From contig NZ_JARKMY010000002.1 in NCBI RefSeq assembly GCF_029360725.1, positions 806,001 through 870,000 of the forward strand: a stretch of 64,000 nt of DNA, given 5' to 3'. The position numbers were made by a program, and so were the translations under genes. This document shows positions 36,634 to 44,253 of this stretch, piece after piece; position 1 is the first letter of the stretch, and every line of letters starts with the position of its first letter. The DNA comes from Chryseolinea sp. H1M3-3 (GTDB lineage Bacteria; Bacteroidota; Bacteroidia; Cytophagales; Cyclobacteriaceae). Under the pieces are notes generated by a model. That model did not search any database. It saw only the letters and a list, made by a program, of their open reading frames with translations, and had not been told where the DNA came from.

Positions 36634-37089
36634 CTAACCGGCCTCCTTCTCAAAAAAAGTCTGATGGTAATGATTAATAAGCGCTGCTGTATTCTTTGCA
36701 CCTGTTTTTAACAAGATGTTTTTGCGATGTGACTTTACGGTTTCATAGCAGACAAATAATTTTTCTGCTATTTCGTTGTTCGTGAAACCTTGCATGATGA
36801 GCCCAAGCACTTCGATTTCGCGGAGGCTAAGTTTTTGATTTTTAATTTCGCAATGATTGTTGAGTTTCTTCTTCAAAAGAAAGACGGCTTCATCTACGTC
36901 TCTCACTTCCATATTAATCTTAACTTCAAAGGAGTCACCGCAGTGTCTTGCAACACTTAGTAAATCTTGTATTTTAATGATCAATTGCTTTTCACTTTCG
37001 GCAGTCCACTTCTCCGCTTCAAAGAATTTGAGCTCCGCGCAAGTTTCTGCGCGCTCGGACAATATTTGCACACAAAGTTTGGTAGACAT
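36634..37089 (-). CDS. LuxR-type HTH regulator
   Basis: A 151-residue regulator. The C-terminal HTH (about 90-150) is LSLREIEVLGLIMQGFTNNEIAEKL then YETVKSHRKNILLKTGA. The N-terminal 85 residues lack receiver-domain Asp/Lys residues and are mostly helical, so it is not a standard response regulator. The ATG at 37089 (MSTKLCVQIL) is preferred over an open frame reaching 37167. It is just upstream of the peptidoglycan-hydrolase cluster in the same direction and is the likely local regulator. Confidence 0.82.
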   Translation of the reverse strand: MSTKLCVQILSERAETCAELKFFEAEKWTAESEKQLIIKIQDLLSVARHCGDSFEVKINMEVRDVDEAVFLLKKKLNNHCEIKNQKLSLREIEVLGLIMQGFTNNEIAEKLFVCYETVKSHRKNILLKTGAKNTAALINHYHQTFFEKEAG

Positions 37090-37407
37090 AACTGACACCG
37101 AGGCGAATGATTCACCAAATAGAAATACCATTGAAAAGTGCGCTAGCGAACAGAGCGACCTGATCAATGGACTCGCGATACGAATGTAGATTTGCGATTA
37201 AAGTTTAACAATCCCAGCTTTCTGGTATTATTAAAGATGCTTTAACTAGATAAGATTTTGTAAAACCTTGTCCCTGGACCTAAATCTCTCTGATAAAAGT
37301 TAACAGGTTAATTGTAGAGCGGTATAAAAAGAAATATTTATCGCATAAGAAATTCAAATTATCCAACTTGAATTTTTAACTAAACGTTTTTTTTACGCAA
37401 TTTCTTT

Positions 37408-38022
37408 CTACGTGGCCGATGCATATTTGTCATTGAGGATAAAAAGCAGGTTGCTTTTAACATTTCCCCATTCATGCTGTATGATGCTGAATACAACGGT
37501 GTCGCGTACAGTTCCATTCGAACTCATCCGATGACTTCGGAGAATACCGTCTTGTTGTGCACCCAATCTTGCAATTGCCCGACGCGATTGCTCATTGAAA
37601 CGATGTGTCCTGAATTCAACTGCGATACAATTTAGATTTTCAAAGGCATGTTGCAGGAGCAGTAATTTGCATTCTGTGTTTATCGGAGAGCGTTGTACAC
37701 TTTTTGAATACCAGGTTGTGCCGATCTCAAGTCGCCGAACATCTTTTTCGATATTCATAAAGCGCGTGGATCCCACGATTCGATTGGTACTGTTTTGTAT
37801 AACAACAAAAGGCAATGATACGCGATCCTCTTTTTCCTGTAAGGCTTTTCTTATCCACGCCTCCATTCCTTCGGGCGTTGGAATAAAAGTATACCACAGC
37901 TTCCACAGTTCACCATCTGTTGCAGCTTCTTGCAGTCCTTCAAGGTGTGTCAAATCCATGGGCAATAGTCGCACATGGTTTCCGGTGAGTGTTATTGAAT
38001 CAGGTGGATAACTGTAGGTCAT
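37408..38022 (-). CDS. GNAT-family acetyltransferase (RimJ/RimL-like)
   Basis: A 204-residue Acetyltransf_3-type GNAT protein. It has the N-terminal GNHVRLLPMDLTHLEGL, the strand PFVVIQNSTNRIVGSTRFMNI, LEIGTTWYSKSVQRSPINTECK at the acetyl-CoA-binding position, and CIAVEFRTHRFNEQSRRAIARLGAQQDG, the usual C-terminal signature. Probably acetylates a protein N terminus or small molecule; substrate unknown. Single-gene unit. Confidence 0.88.
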   Translation of the reverse strand: MTYSYPPDSITLTGNHVRLLPMDLTHLEGLQEAATDGELWKLWYTFIPTPEGMEAWIRKALQEKEDRVSLPFVVIQNSTNRIVGSTRFMNIEKDVRRLEIGTTWYSKSVQRSPINTECKLLLLQHAFENLNCIAVEFRTHRFNEQSRRAIARLGAQQDGILRSHRMSSNGTVRDTVVFSIIQHEWGNVKSNLLFILNDKYASAT

Positions 38023-38332
38023 GGCTGTTATTTGTTTTCGCGCAAAAGATAATGGTTTGCAACAAGGGATAAAAATTTAACCGTCCGCTGCTGCTTATTA
38101 CCGATTCAAACATGTGTTCGGTGTGTTTGGGAATTTCAAAGTTAAACATCATACTTTGTCGAGGTAAATCACAAATAATTCGGGCAGTAAAGAACCATAG
38201 ACCAGGTACGAATTATCGCAGGACCAAATGGACTCTTATGGATGTCTTCCGGCGATAATCAGAAAACTATGATACGTTCGAATAATTGAAAGGTATCTGC
38301 CCATATCACTTAGCAACGTTTTAAACTTAGAA
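38023..38332. other. Divergent intergenic stretch
   Basis: About 310 bp between the acetyltransferase and the hexosaminidase gene. It presumably holds both promoters. No gene, palindrome or repeat was noticed. Confidence 0.4.
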
Positions 38333-40267
38333 ATGATGAATACAAAATTGAAGTCTGGTCGGGGTAAACAATTCTTTGCAATTTGTTGCCTACTGTTGTC
38401 CATTAATTACTTTCCGGCAGCAGCGCAGGATTTGTCGCTCATCCCAATGCCTGTAAGCGTGCAAAAGGGTAACGGTAGTTTTGAACTTTCCAATAGCACG
38501 GTGATCACCGTTCCCGCGCAGCAGCCGGAAATTCAGAAAGTTGCCAGCTATTTAGTTGCTAAAATTAAACCTGCGACTGGCCTCACATTAAAGGTAGCTT
38601 CTGGGTCATTCAGTTCGACAATTGAGTTTGTGATCAATTCAAAAACTGACACCCAACTAGGGAAGGAAGGGTACTTGCTGGAAGTCACGTCCGATAAAAT
38701 CAAGATTTCCGCGAATGCGCCTTCGGGATTATTTTATGGTGTGCAAACCTTCCTGCAGTTACTACCAAAAGAAATTGAGAGCAATAAGTTGCAATCGGCG
38801 GTGGCCTGGAAAGCACCTGCTGTCACGATAAAGGATTATCCGCGTTTCGCATGGCGAGGGATCATGCTTGATGTAAGCCGCCATTTCTTTTCGAAGGAAT
38901 ACGTGAAAGAATATATTGAGCAGCTCGGCCGGTATAAATTTAACCGCCTGCACCTCCACTTAACGGATGACAATGGATGGAGAGTGGAAATAAAGAGTTT
39001 GCCCAGGTTAACGGAAGTAGGTGCCTGGCGCGTACCACGCACCGGAACATTTGGAAGCAACGAACCGGCTAAGCCTGGAGAGAAACCCACGTATGGTGGA
39101 TTTTATACCCACGAAGATATTAAGGAATTGGTACAATTTGCGAAGGATCGATACATAGAAATTATTCCGGAGATTGATGTGCCCGGACATAGCATGGCTG
39201 CGATTGCAGCATATCCCGAGCTTAGCGTAACGAAGGATGCATCAATTAAAGTAAATCCGGGTACAAAGTTCTCTACGTGGTTTGGTGGAGGGAAATTTGA
39301 GATGCATATCGACAACACACTTAATCCTACCGATGAAAAGGTGTATCAATTTTTGGATAAGGTGTTTACCGAAGTCGCCGCCTTGTTTCCTTATGAATAT
39401 ATTCACATGGGTGGTGACGAATGCTATAAAGGATACTGGGAGAGGGATCCTGCTGTTCAGGCGTTCATGAAGAAAAACAAACTGAAGAATGGAGAAGAAC
39501 TCCAGAGTTATTTTACCAAGAGAGTCGCAAAAATCATTGCCAGTAAAAAGAAAAAAATGATTGGCTGGGATGAGATTCTTGAAGGTGGAATTGCGCCTGG
39601 TGCAGCCGTTATGAGCTGGCGCGGAACCGAAGGCGGGATTGAGGCATCGCACTTAAAGCACCCGGTGGTGATGAGCCCTGCAACCGAGTATTACCTGGAT
39701 ATGATGCAGGGTGACCCGTCCATTGAGCCACCCGTCTACAGTACGGCACGACTAAAAGATACTTATATGTTGAATTTACTTCCTGAAGGAATTGACTCGG
39801 CATATGTATTAGGAGGACAAGGTAATTTGTGGACAGAACAAATCCCGACGGAGGCGCACGCTGAGTACATGACTTATCCCCGCGCTTTTGCAATATCCGA
39901 GACGGTGTGGTCGCCGAAAAACAAAAAAGAGTGGAATGGTTTTGTTTCCCGTGTAGAAGATCATTTAGGACGATTTGATGAAGCACAGATTAATTATGCG
40001 CCGAGCATTTATGATCCAATCATTGACGTTAAAAAGAATTCAAATGGTCAGCTTACTATTGATTTAAGCTCAGAAGTACAAAACGTAGATATTTTTTATA
40101 CCGTCGATAATTCCATACCCAATCAATATTATCCTAAATATGACGGCACAATTACTTTTCCCGAGGGTGCTGATATGTTACGCGTGATAACCTATAGAAA
40201 TAACAAACCGATGGGCCGGTTGATTTCTCTTAAAGCGGAGGATTTGGAAAAGCGCGTGAAGAAATAG
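38333..40267 (+). CDS. Secreted beta-N-acetylhexosaminidase (GH20)
   Basis: A 644-residue GH20 enzyme that removes terminal N-acetylhexosamine from chitin, peptidoglycan-derived or glycoprotein sugars. A Sec signal peptide (about 1-32, ending PAAAQ) is followed by the GH20b N-terminal domain (about 35-160) and the catalytic barrel (about 165-510) with FAWRGIMLDVSRHFF, HLHLTDDNGWR, and the catalytic Asp362-Glu363 in MGGDECYKGYW. The C-terminal part (about 545-640) looks like a chitobiase C-terminal/FN3-like domain. Ended by a good intrinsic terminator at 40349-40384. Confidence 0.95.
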   Translation: MMNTKLKSGRGKQFFAICCLLLSINYFPAAAQDLSLIPMPVSVQKGNGSFELSNSTVITVPAQQPEIQKVASYLVAKIKPATGLTLKVASGSFSSTIEFVINSKTDTQLGKEGYLLEVTSDKIKISANAPSGLFYGVQTFLQLLPKEIESNKLQSAVAWKAPAVTIKDYPRFAWRGIMLDVSRHFFSKEYVKEYIEQLGRYKFNRLHLHLTDDNGWRVEIKSLPRLTEVGAWRVPRTGTFGSNEPAKPGEKPTYGGFYTHEDIKELVQFAKDRYIEIIPEIDVPGHSMAAIAAYPELSVTKDASIKVNPGTKFSTWFGGGKFEMHIDNTLNPTDEKVYQFLDKVFTEVAALFPYEYIHMGGDECYKGYWERDPAVQAFMKKNKLKNGEELQSYFTKRVAKIIASKKKKMIGWDEILEGGIAPGAAVMSWRGTEGGIEASHLKHPVVMSPATEYYLDMMQGDPSIEPPVYSTARLKDTYMLNLLPEGIDSAYVLGGQGNLWTEQIPTEAHAEYMTYPRAFAISETVWSPKNKKEWNGFVSRVEDHLGRFDEAQINYAPSIYDPIIDVKKNSNGQLTIDLSSEVQNVDIFYTVDNSIPNQYYPKYDGTITFPEGADMLRVITYRNNKPMGRLISLKAEDLEKRVKK

Positions 40268-40348
40268 GAGGGCAGCTACCTTAAAATTCCAACAGTAGAA
40301 ATCTAAGGTGTTGAAGGTAATGATGAAGAATAAAAATTGAAAATAAAT

Positions 40349-40384
40349 AATAGCGCAGGTTGAGTTCTGCGCTATTGTTTTTTT
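40349..40384 (+). terminator. Intrinsic terminator after GH20 gene
   Basis: AATAGCGCAG (40349-40358) and CTGCGCTATT (40367-40376) form a perfect 10-bp stem with an 8-nt loop, followed by GTTTTTTT. A textbook rho-independent terminator about 80 bp after the hexosaminidase stop. Confidence 0.9.
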
Positions 40385-40529
40385 ATCAACAGTATCCTTA
40401 AGAAAGTTTTTAAAAGTTATACGTACCGGGAAAATCCCCGGTTCAGATGTACAACAGTGTAGTAAGTGGCAATACATTGAGGGCCATCAACGGTCGCCAT
40501 TGTAGTGATGGCATTGTACAACGCAGCAG

Positions 40530-41012
40530 CTATTTGCTCGACCGTTTTCTAATATATCCATAAAAGGAGATAGATTGTCTATCCATCGAAGTTACCCGCA
40601 ATGAGGCAGATCCGTCAGCAAAAATGGATAGGTTGGCCTGTGTAGGTGGCGAGGCGTCATTTGTCTTTATAAAAATATCCCAGCCCTTTTTCTTACGATC
40701 CTTTATCGTATATGTAAAATCTGTCGATGTAAACTTAATTCCAGCGCTACTTGGGTTCATGGGTGCTTGATAGGCACGACCGTAGTAAGGTAAATCACTT
40801 TCAACGGTATCTTTCGAAACATAGAACGTATAGCCGGGAGAAAGATATATAGATCTTCCGCGCATAGGATTGGCCGACTCCGCGACAAATTCAAAATGTT
40901 GCGCGTCAACGAGCGCTTTAACATCCGGACTTTCTGGTGCTTTTTTCGCGCCCTGAGCGTTACAGATAACCGTCACAAAAACGAATGGCAGAAAATATAT
41001 TAAATGTTTCAT
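40530..41012 (-). CDS. DUF4251 secreted protein
   Basis: A 160-residue exported protein with a signal peptide (MKHLIYFLPFVFVTVICNAQ) and a DUF4251 domain: LVDAQHFEFVAESANPMRGR, LPYYGRAYQAPMNP, KGWDIFIKTND and a closing SFYGYI strand. The family is Bacteroidota-specific and of unknown function. The frame extends to 41048 but the ATG at 41012 precedes a normal signal peptide. Confidence 0.85.
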   Translation of the reverse strand: MKHLIYFLPFVFVTVICNAQGAKKAPESPDVKALVDAQHFEFVAESANPMRGRSIYLSPGYTFYVSKDTVESDLPYYGRAYQAPMNPSSAGIKFTSTDFTYTIKDRKKKGWDIFIKTNDASPPTQANLSIFADGSASLRVTSMDRQSISFYGYIRKRSSK

Positions 41013-41236
41013 AAGAGGTTCGATTTTTAATATCCATTGTAGAAACAAAAATCAAGCAAGAAAAATTTAAGCAAACGCGCATAACACTCTGAGAGAGAGG
41101 GCGTGTGTTTCAGTGCATTACTATGATGCAATTCGCATAATTAAATGCTACCATTAAAGCTAATATAATTAGTTTATTATCATCTTTAATAACTAAAAAT
41201 ATTGGTTTATCTTTAGGGGCTCCAAAGAACAACACC

Positions 41237-41416
41237 ATGAAAGTACCCGTAAAAGAACCCATCGAAGAAATATTGATCAACCTATACTGGATAGATCAAT
41301 ACAGCCGCGGCAGTAAATCCTTTGAAACACTCCAAGAATTTCGCGAGTTTTTATATGACAACAAAGAACTCGCTAAGGCCTTGGGATATGTTGAAAAAGA
41401 AAAATTAAAAAACTAA
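41237..41416 (+). CDS. Small 59-residue protein next to REP array
   Basis: An ATG-started frame of 59 residues (MKVPVKEPIEEILINLYWID...) with a plausible charged helical composition and no frame disruption. It ends about 10 bp before the repeat array. No family recognised. Composition and codon use look like a real gene more than chance, but no RBS is obvious. Confidence 0.5.
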   Translation: MKVPVKEPIEEILINLYWIDQYSRGSKSFETLQEFREFLYDNKELAKALGYVEKEKLKN

Positions 41417-41424
41417 TGGTCTAT

Positions 41425-42460
41425 AGTTTGTCGGAGACCTTTTCCCCCTCAGACTTATCGGGTGGAAATAAAAAATTGTTTCCAGATCCTGCGCACACCT
41501 TTCGCCATCAGAGTCACCGGTCTCCGGGACTCTGAGGACTACAATCTTTCAGTCGCAGAAAAGACCAGCATGAATTAACCATCGAGCGTAAAATAAAAAA
41601 TTGTTTCCAGCTACCGCACACACCTTTCCCCCTCAGAGTCACCAGTCTCCGGGACTCTGAGAACTACTATCTCTCGGTTGCAGAAAAGACCAGCATGTAT
41701 TAACTATCGGGTGTAAAATAAAATTGTTTCCCAGATACCGCGCACGCCCTTTCCCCCCTCAGAGTGACCGGTCTCCGGGACTCTGAGGACTACAATCTCT
41801 CAGTCGCAGAAAAGACCAGCATGAATTAAGCATCGGGCGTAAAATAAAAAATTGTTTCCAGCTACCGCACACACCTTTCCCCCCTCAGAGTCACCGGCCT
41901 CCGGGACTCTGAGGACTACAATCTCTCGGTTGCATAAAAGACCAGCATGAATTAATTATTGAGTGAAATATAAAAATTGTTTCCAGCTACCGCGCATACC
42001 TTTCCCCCCTCAGAGTGGCCGGTCTCCGGGACTCTGAGGACTACAATCTCTCGGTTGCAGGAAAGACCAGCATGAATCAACTTATCGGGTGGAAATAAAA
42101 AATTGTTTCCAGATCATGCGCACACCTTTCCCCCCTCAGAGTCACCGGTCTCCGGGACTCTGAGGACTACAATCGCTCAGTTGCCGAAAAGACCACCATG
42201 AATTACCCATCGAGTGTAAAATAAAAATTGTTTCCAGCTATCGCGCACACCTTTCCCCCCTCAGAGTCACCGGCCTCCGGGACTCTGAGGACTACGATCT
42301 CTCGGTTTGCAGAAAAGACCAGCATGAATCAACTTATCGGGTGGAAATAAAAAATTGTTTCCAGATCCTGCGCACACCTTTCCCCCCTCAGCGTCACCGG
42401 TCTCCGGGACTCTGAGGACTACACTCGCTCAGTTGCAGAAAAGACCAGCATGAATTAGCT
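41425..42460. repeat. Eight-unit tandem array, period about 125 bp
   Basis: Eight head-to-tail copies. Each has TTGTTTCCAG, a pyrimidine-rich CCTTTCCCCCCTCAGAGT stretch, the palindrome CTCAGAGTC...GACTCTGAG around ACCGGTCTCC, then GGACTAC and AAAGACCAGCATGAATTA. CTCCGGGACTCTGAG cores lie near 41523, 41647, 41772, 41899, 42024, 42150, 42275 and 42401. Units alternate between two subtypes (GGGTGGAAAT...AGATCCTGCG and GAGTGTAAAA...AGCTACCGCG), suggesting growth by dimer duplication. A partial unit starts the array. Confidence 0.9.
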
Positions 42461-42482
42461 TACAGAAAAAATAAAACCCGTT

Positions 42483-43046
42483 GTGCTACACGCTTTACAT
42501 ACCCAAATTCAGGAGGTATACTTTTGTACCGTCACCTGTTACAAATGGCTTCCACTCATTGAAGAATCCCAAACGTATTCATCGGTATACCGATGGTTTC
42601 ACCACTTGAAAAATGATGGATGTCACGTAGTAGGCTATGTTATTATGCCCAACCATTTTCACGTCCTTTTATTTCTCTCGCATACGGGCACATCCTTAAA
42701 TACATTAGTCGGCACTGGTAAAAGATTCATGGCTTATGATATTGTAGGAGGCTTGAAAAAGCAAGGAAAAGAAAATTTATTGGAAGAACTCCGATCTGGT
42801 GTTCAGAAGAAAGAATTGGCAAAAGGCAAAATCCACCAGGTTTTCAGATTATCATTTGATGCACGTGAATGTCACGATGAGAAAATGATAGAACAGAAGT
42901 TGGAGTATATCCACCATAATCCCGTGAATGGGAAGTGGAATCTTGTTGAAGATTTTACGCGCTATGAACATTCAAGTGCAGGTTTCTATGAACTGGGTAC
43001 CCGTGGAAATTTTGATGTTGTGCATTATAAGGAGCTGAACAAGTAG
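42483..43046 (+). CDS. REP-associated tyrosine transposase (RAYT, Y1 HUH)
   Basis: A 187-residue IS200-like transposase. The HUH metal motif is MPNHFHVLL (His58, His60) and the catalytic tyrosine is Tyr142 in KLEYIHHNPVNG, the standard RAYT arrangement. It should nick and rejoin single-stranded DNA at REP palindromes. GTG start at 42483, about 20 bp after the last array unit. The 3' part of the gene is duplicated downstream. The reading frame is intact, so the protein is probably active. Confidence 0.9.
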   Translation: MLHALHTQIQEVYFCTVTCYKWLPLIEESQTYSSVYRWFHHLKNDGCHVVGYVIMPNHFHVLLFLSHTGTSLNTLVGTGKRFMAYDIVGGLKKQGKENLLEELRSGVQKKELAKGKIHQVFRLSFDARECHDEKMIEQKLEYIHHNPVNGKWNLVEDFTRYEHSSAGFYELGTRGNFDVVHYKELNK

Positions 43047-43335
43047 GGTTAACGTTGGACCTTAGCGTCACGGAAGTCCTCAGAGTCCCGGAGACCGGTG
43101 ACTCTGAGGGGGAAGGAAGTTGGAGTATATCCACCATAATCCCGTGAAAGGGAAGTGGAATCTTGTTGAAGATTTTACGCGCTATGAACATTCAAGTGCA
43201 GGTTTCTATGAACTGGGTAACCGTGGAAATTTTAATGTTGTGCATTATAAGGAGCTGAACAAGTAGGGTTAACGTTGGACCTTAGCGTCACGGAAGTCCT
43301 CAGAGTCCCGGAGACCGGTGACTCTGAGGGGGGAC
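42896..43335 (+). repeat. Direct duplication of the RAYT 3' end, 220-bp period
   Basis: Copy 1 (42896-43115) covers the last 50 codons of the RAYT gene, the stop and an inverted REP palindrome; copy 2 (43116-about 43335) repeats it with a few substitutions (for example GTGAAAGGG for GTGAATGGG), including the catalytic-Tyr segment and the stop codon, but has no start. Confidence 0.9.
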
Positions 43336-43592
43336 GTAAACAAGTAGGCTTAACGTTGGCAGTCCTCAGCGTTTCGGAAACTGGTGCCGCGGAGGGGAAA
43401 GATGTTGGCATATATCCACTATAATTTCATGAAAGGAACAGAGATTGGAATATAGCCACCACAATCCAGTGGAAGGATTTGAAATAAATAGAGTTAACGT
43501 TGGACTTTTGCGTCACAGAAGTCCTCAGAGTCCCGGAGACCGGTGACTCTGAGGGGGAAGGAGACCGGTGACGCTAAGGGGGAACAAAAAAA
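43336..43592 (+). repeat. Decayed further copies of the RAYT 3' end and REPs
   Basis: Shorter, diverged fragments such as GTTGGCATATATCCACTATA and GATTGGAATATAGCCACCAC, each again followed by a palindrome CCTCAGAGTCCCGGAGACCG-type sequence near 43525. They look like older rounds of the same duplication. Confidence 0.75.
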
Positions 43593-43618
43593 GCGTCCCG
43601 CAACTTCAGGCGGGACGC
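43593..43618 (-). terminator. Intrinsic terminator for minus-strand transcription
   Basis: GCGTCCCGC (43593-43601) and GCGGGACGC (43610-43618), 9-bp GC-rich stem with 8-nt loop; on the minus strand it is followed by TTTTTTTG. It would end transcripts entering from the right and fits a vanished leftward gene whose 3' fragment is at 43745-43885. Confidence 0.8.
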
Positions 43619-43744
43619 AAAGTCATATTGACTCATAGGTTGTTTTGAGTTAGTGGTGATACGTTATTTGTACTTTGTTTTCTTCATGCAGTTTTTGTTT
43701 AAAGTTTAATAATAATTACCAGTTTACATCGACAGCAGACGTGC

Positions 43745-43885
43745 TTACAACACCTGCTCAACAGTCGACTCTTTTCCTTGCCTATCGCGAGCAACAAGCA
43801 CAAGGCGTGATCCGCGTAATTGTGGATTAGCGGTGGTGGTGGTATACCGCCACTTGAGTTCGCTATTCGTTATTCGGTGTTCAAT
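43745..43885 (-). pseudogene. 3' fragment of a leftward gene
   Basis: A 46-residue open stretch reading into the stop at 43745 and containing LKWRYTTTTANPQLRGSRLV and LVARDRQGKES. It looks like the C terminus of a secreted protein; upstream the frame is broken by a stop and then by the 11-bp repeat. The source gene was not identified. The intrinsic terminator 130 bp downstream on the same strand supports a former gene. Confidence 0.5.
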
Positions 43886-43947
43886 TCATTTCAATACCTG
43901 ACTCAGAACAAGGAACTTAATCCCCCGTAGCCGGCGTGTGCCCAGAG

Positions 43948-44156
43948 AGTGCCTGGCGAGTGCCATGCGAAACGATGCCTGGCATGAAGGCTGCTATGAA
44001 CCACATCTATACAACATCTATACAGCATCTGAACACCATGCATCTCCATCGCATGCCGCATGCATGAACAATGCATCAACGATGATACATGGATGATACC
44101 TGAATGCATGTTTATCGCTAGGCACTCGGTAGGCACTCTATAGGCACTCGGAGGGA
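43948..44156. repeat. Degenerate 11-bp tandem repeat (about 19 units)
   Basis: Dividing the stretch in steps of 11 nt gives aligned units such as AGTGCCTGGCG, AGTGCCATGCG, ACATCTATACA (twice), GCATCTGAACA, GCATGCATGAA, CGATGATACAT, GGATGATACCT, ACTCGGTAGGC and ACTCTATAGGC. The left end carries GAGTGCC and the right end its complement GGCACTC, repeated. The period is not a multiple of three, so it is not coding. It lies downstream of the transglutaminase-like gene. Confidence 0.7.
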
Positions 44157-44253
44157 TGGGGCTACAAGCCGACACACAACACCCGCGCCAGTCAATGCGT
44201 TGTTGAAAGCGCGGAAGGCTTGCGTTAGATGGGGCCCCAATGCACAGGCGGGG

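Larger units (their letters stand above)
41425..43592. mobile_element. REP/RAYT element (REPtron)
   Basis: A complete REP system: an array of palindromic units, a REP-associated tyrosine transposase gene, and more palindromes in the opposite orientation downstream together with decayed duplications of the transposase 3' end. REP palindromes with a linked Y1 HUH transposase are established as domesticated IS200/IS605 relatives. No ends or target duplication can be assigned. Confidence 0.75.

Noticed and set aside
41425-42460. CRISPR array
   Set aside because: Units are about 125 bp and similar along their whole length, with no short repeat plus unique spacer structure and no cas genes nearby.
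42955-43191. Minus-strand frame across the RAYT 3' duplication
   Set aside because: Antisense to the duplicated RAYT end; no independent support.
43903-44175. Minus-strand frame of 90 residues
   Set aside because: It lies wholly in the 11-bp repeat; the Cys/His/Met-rich product is an artefact of the repeat.
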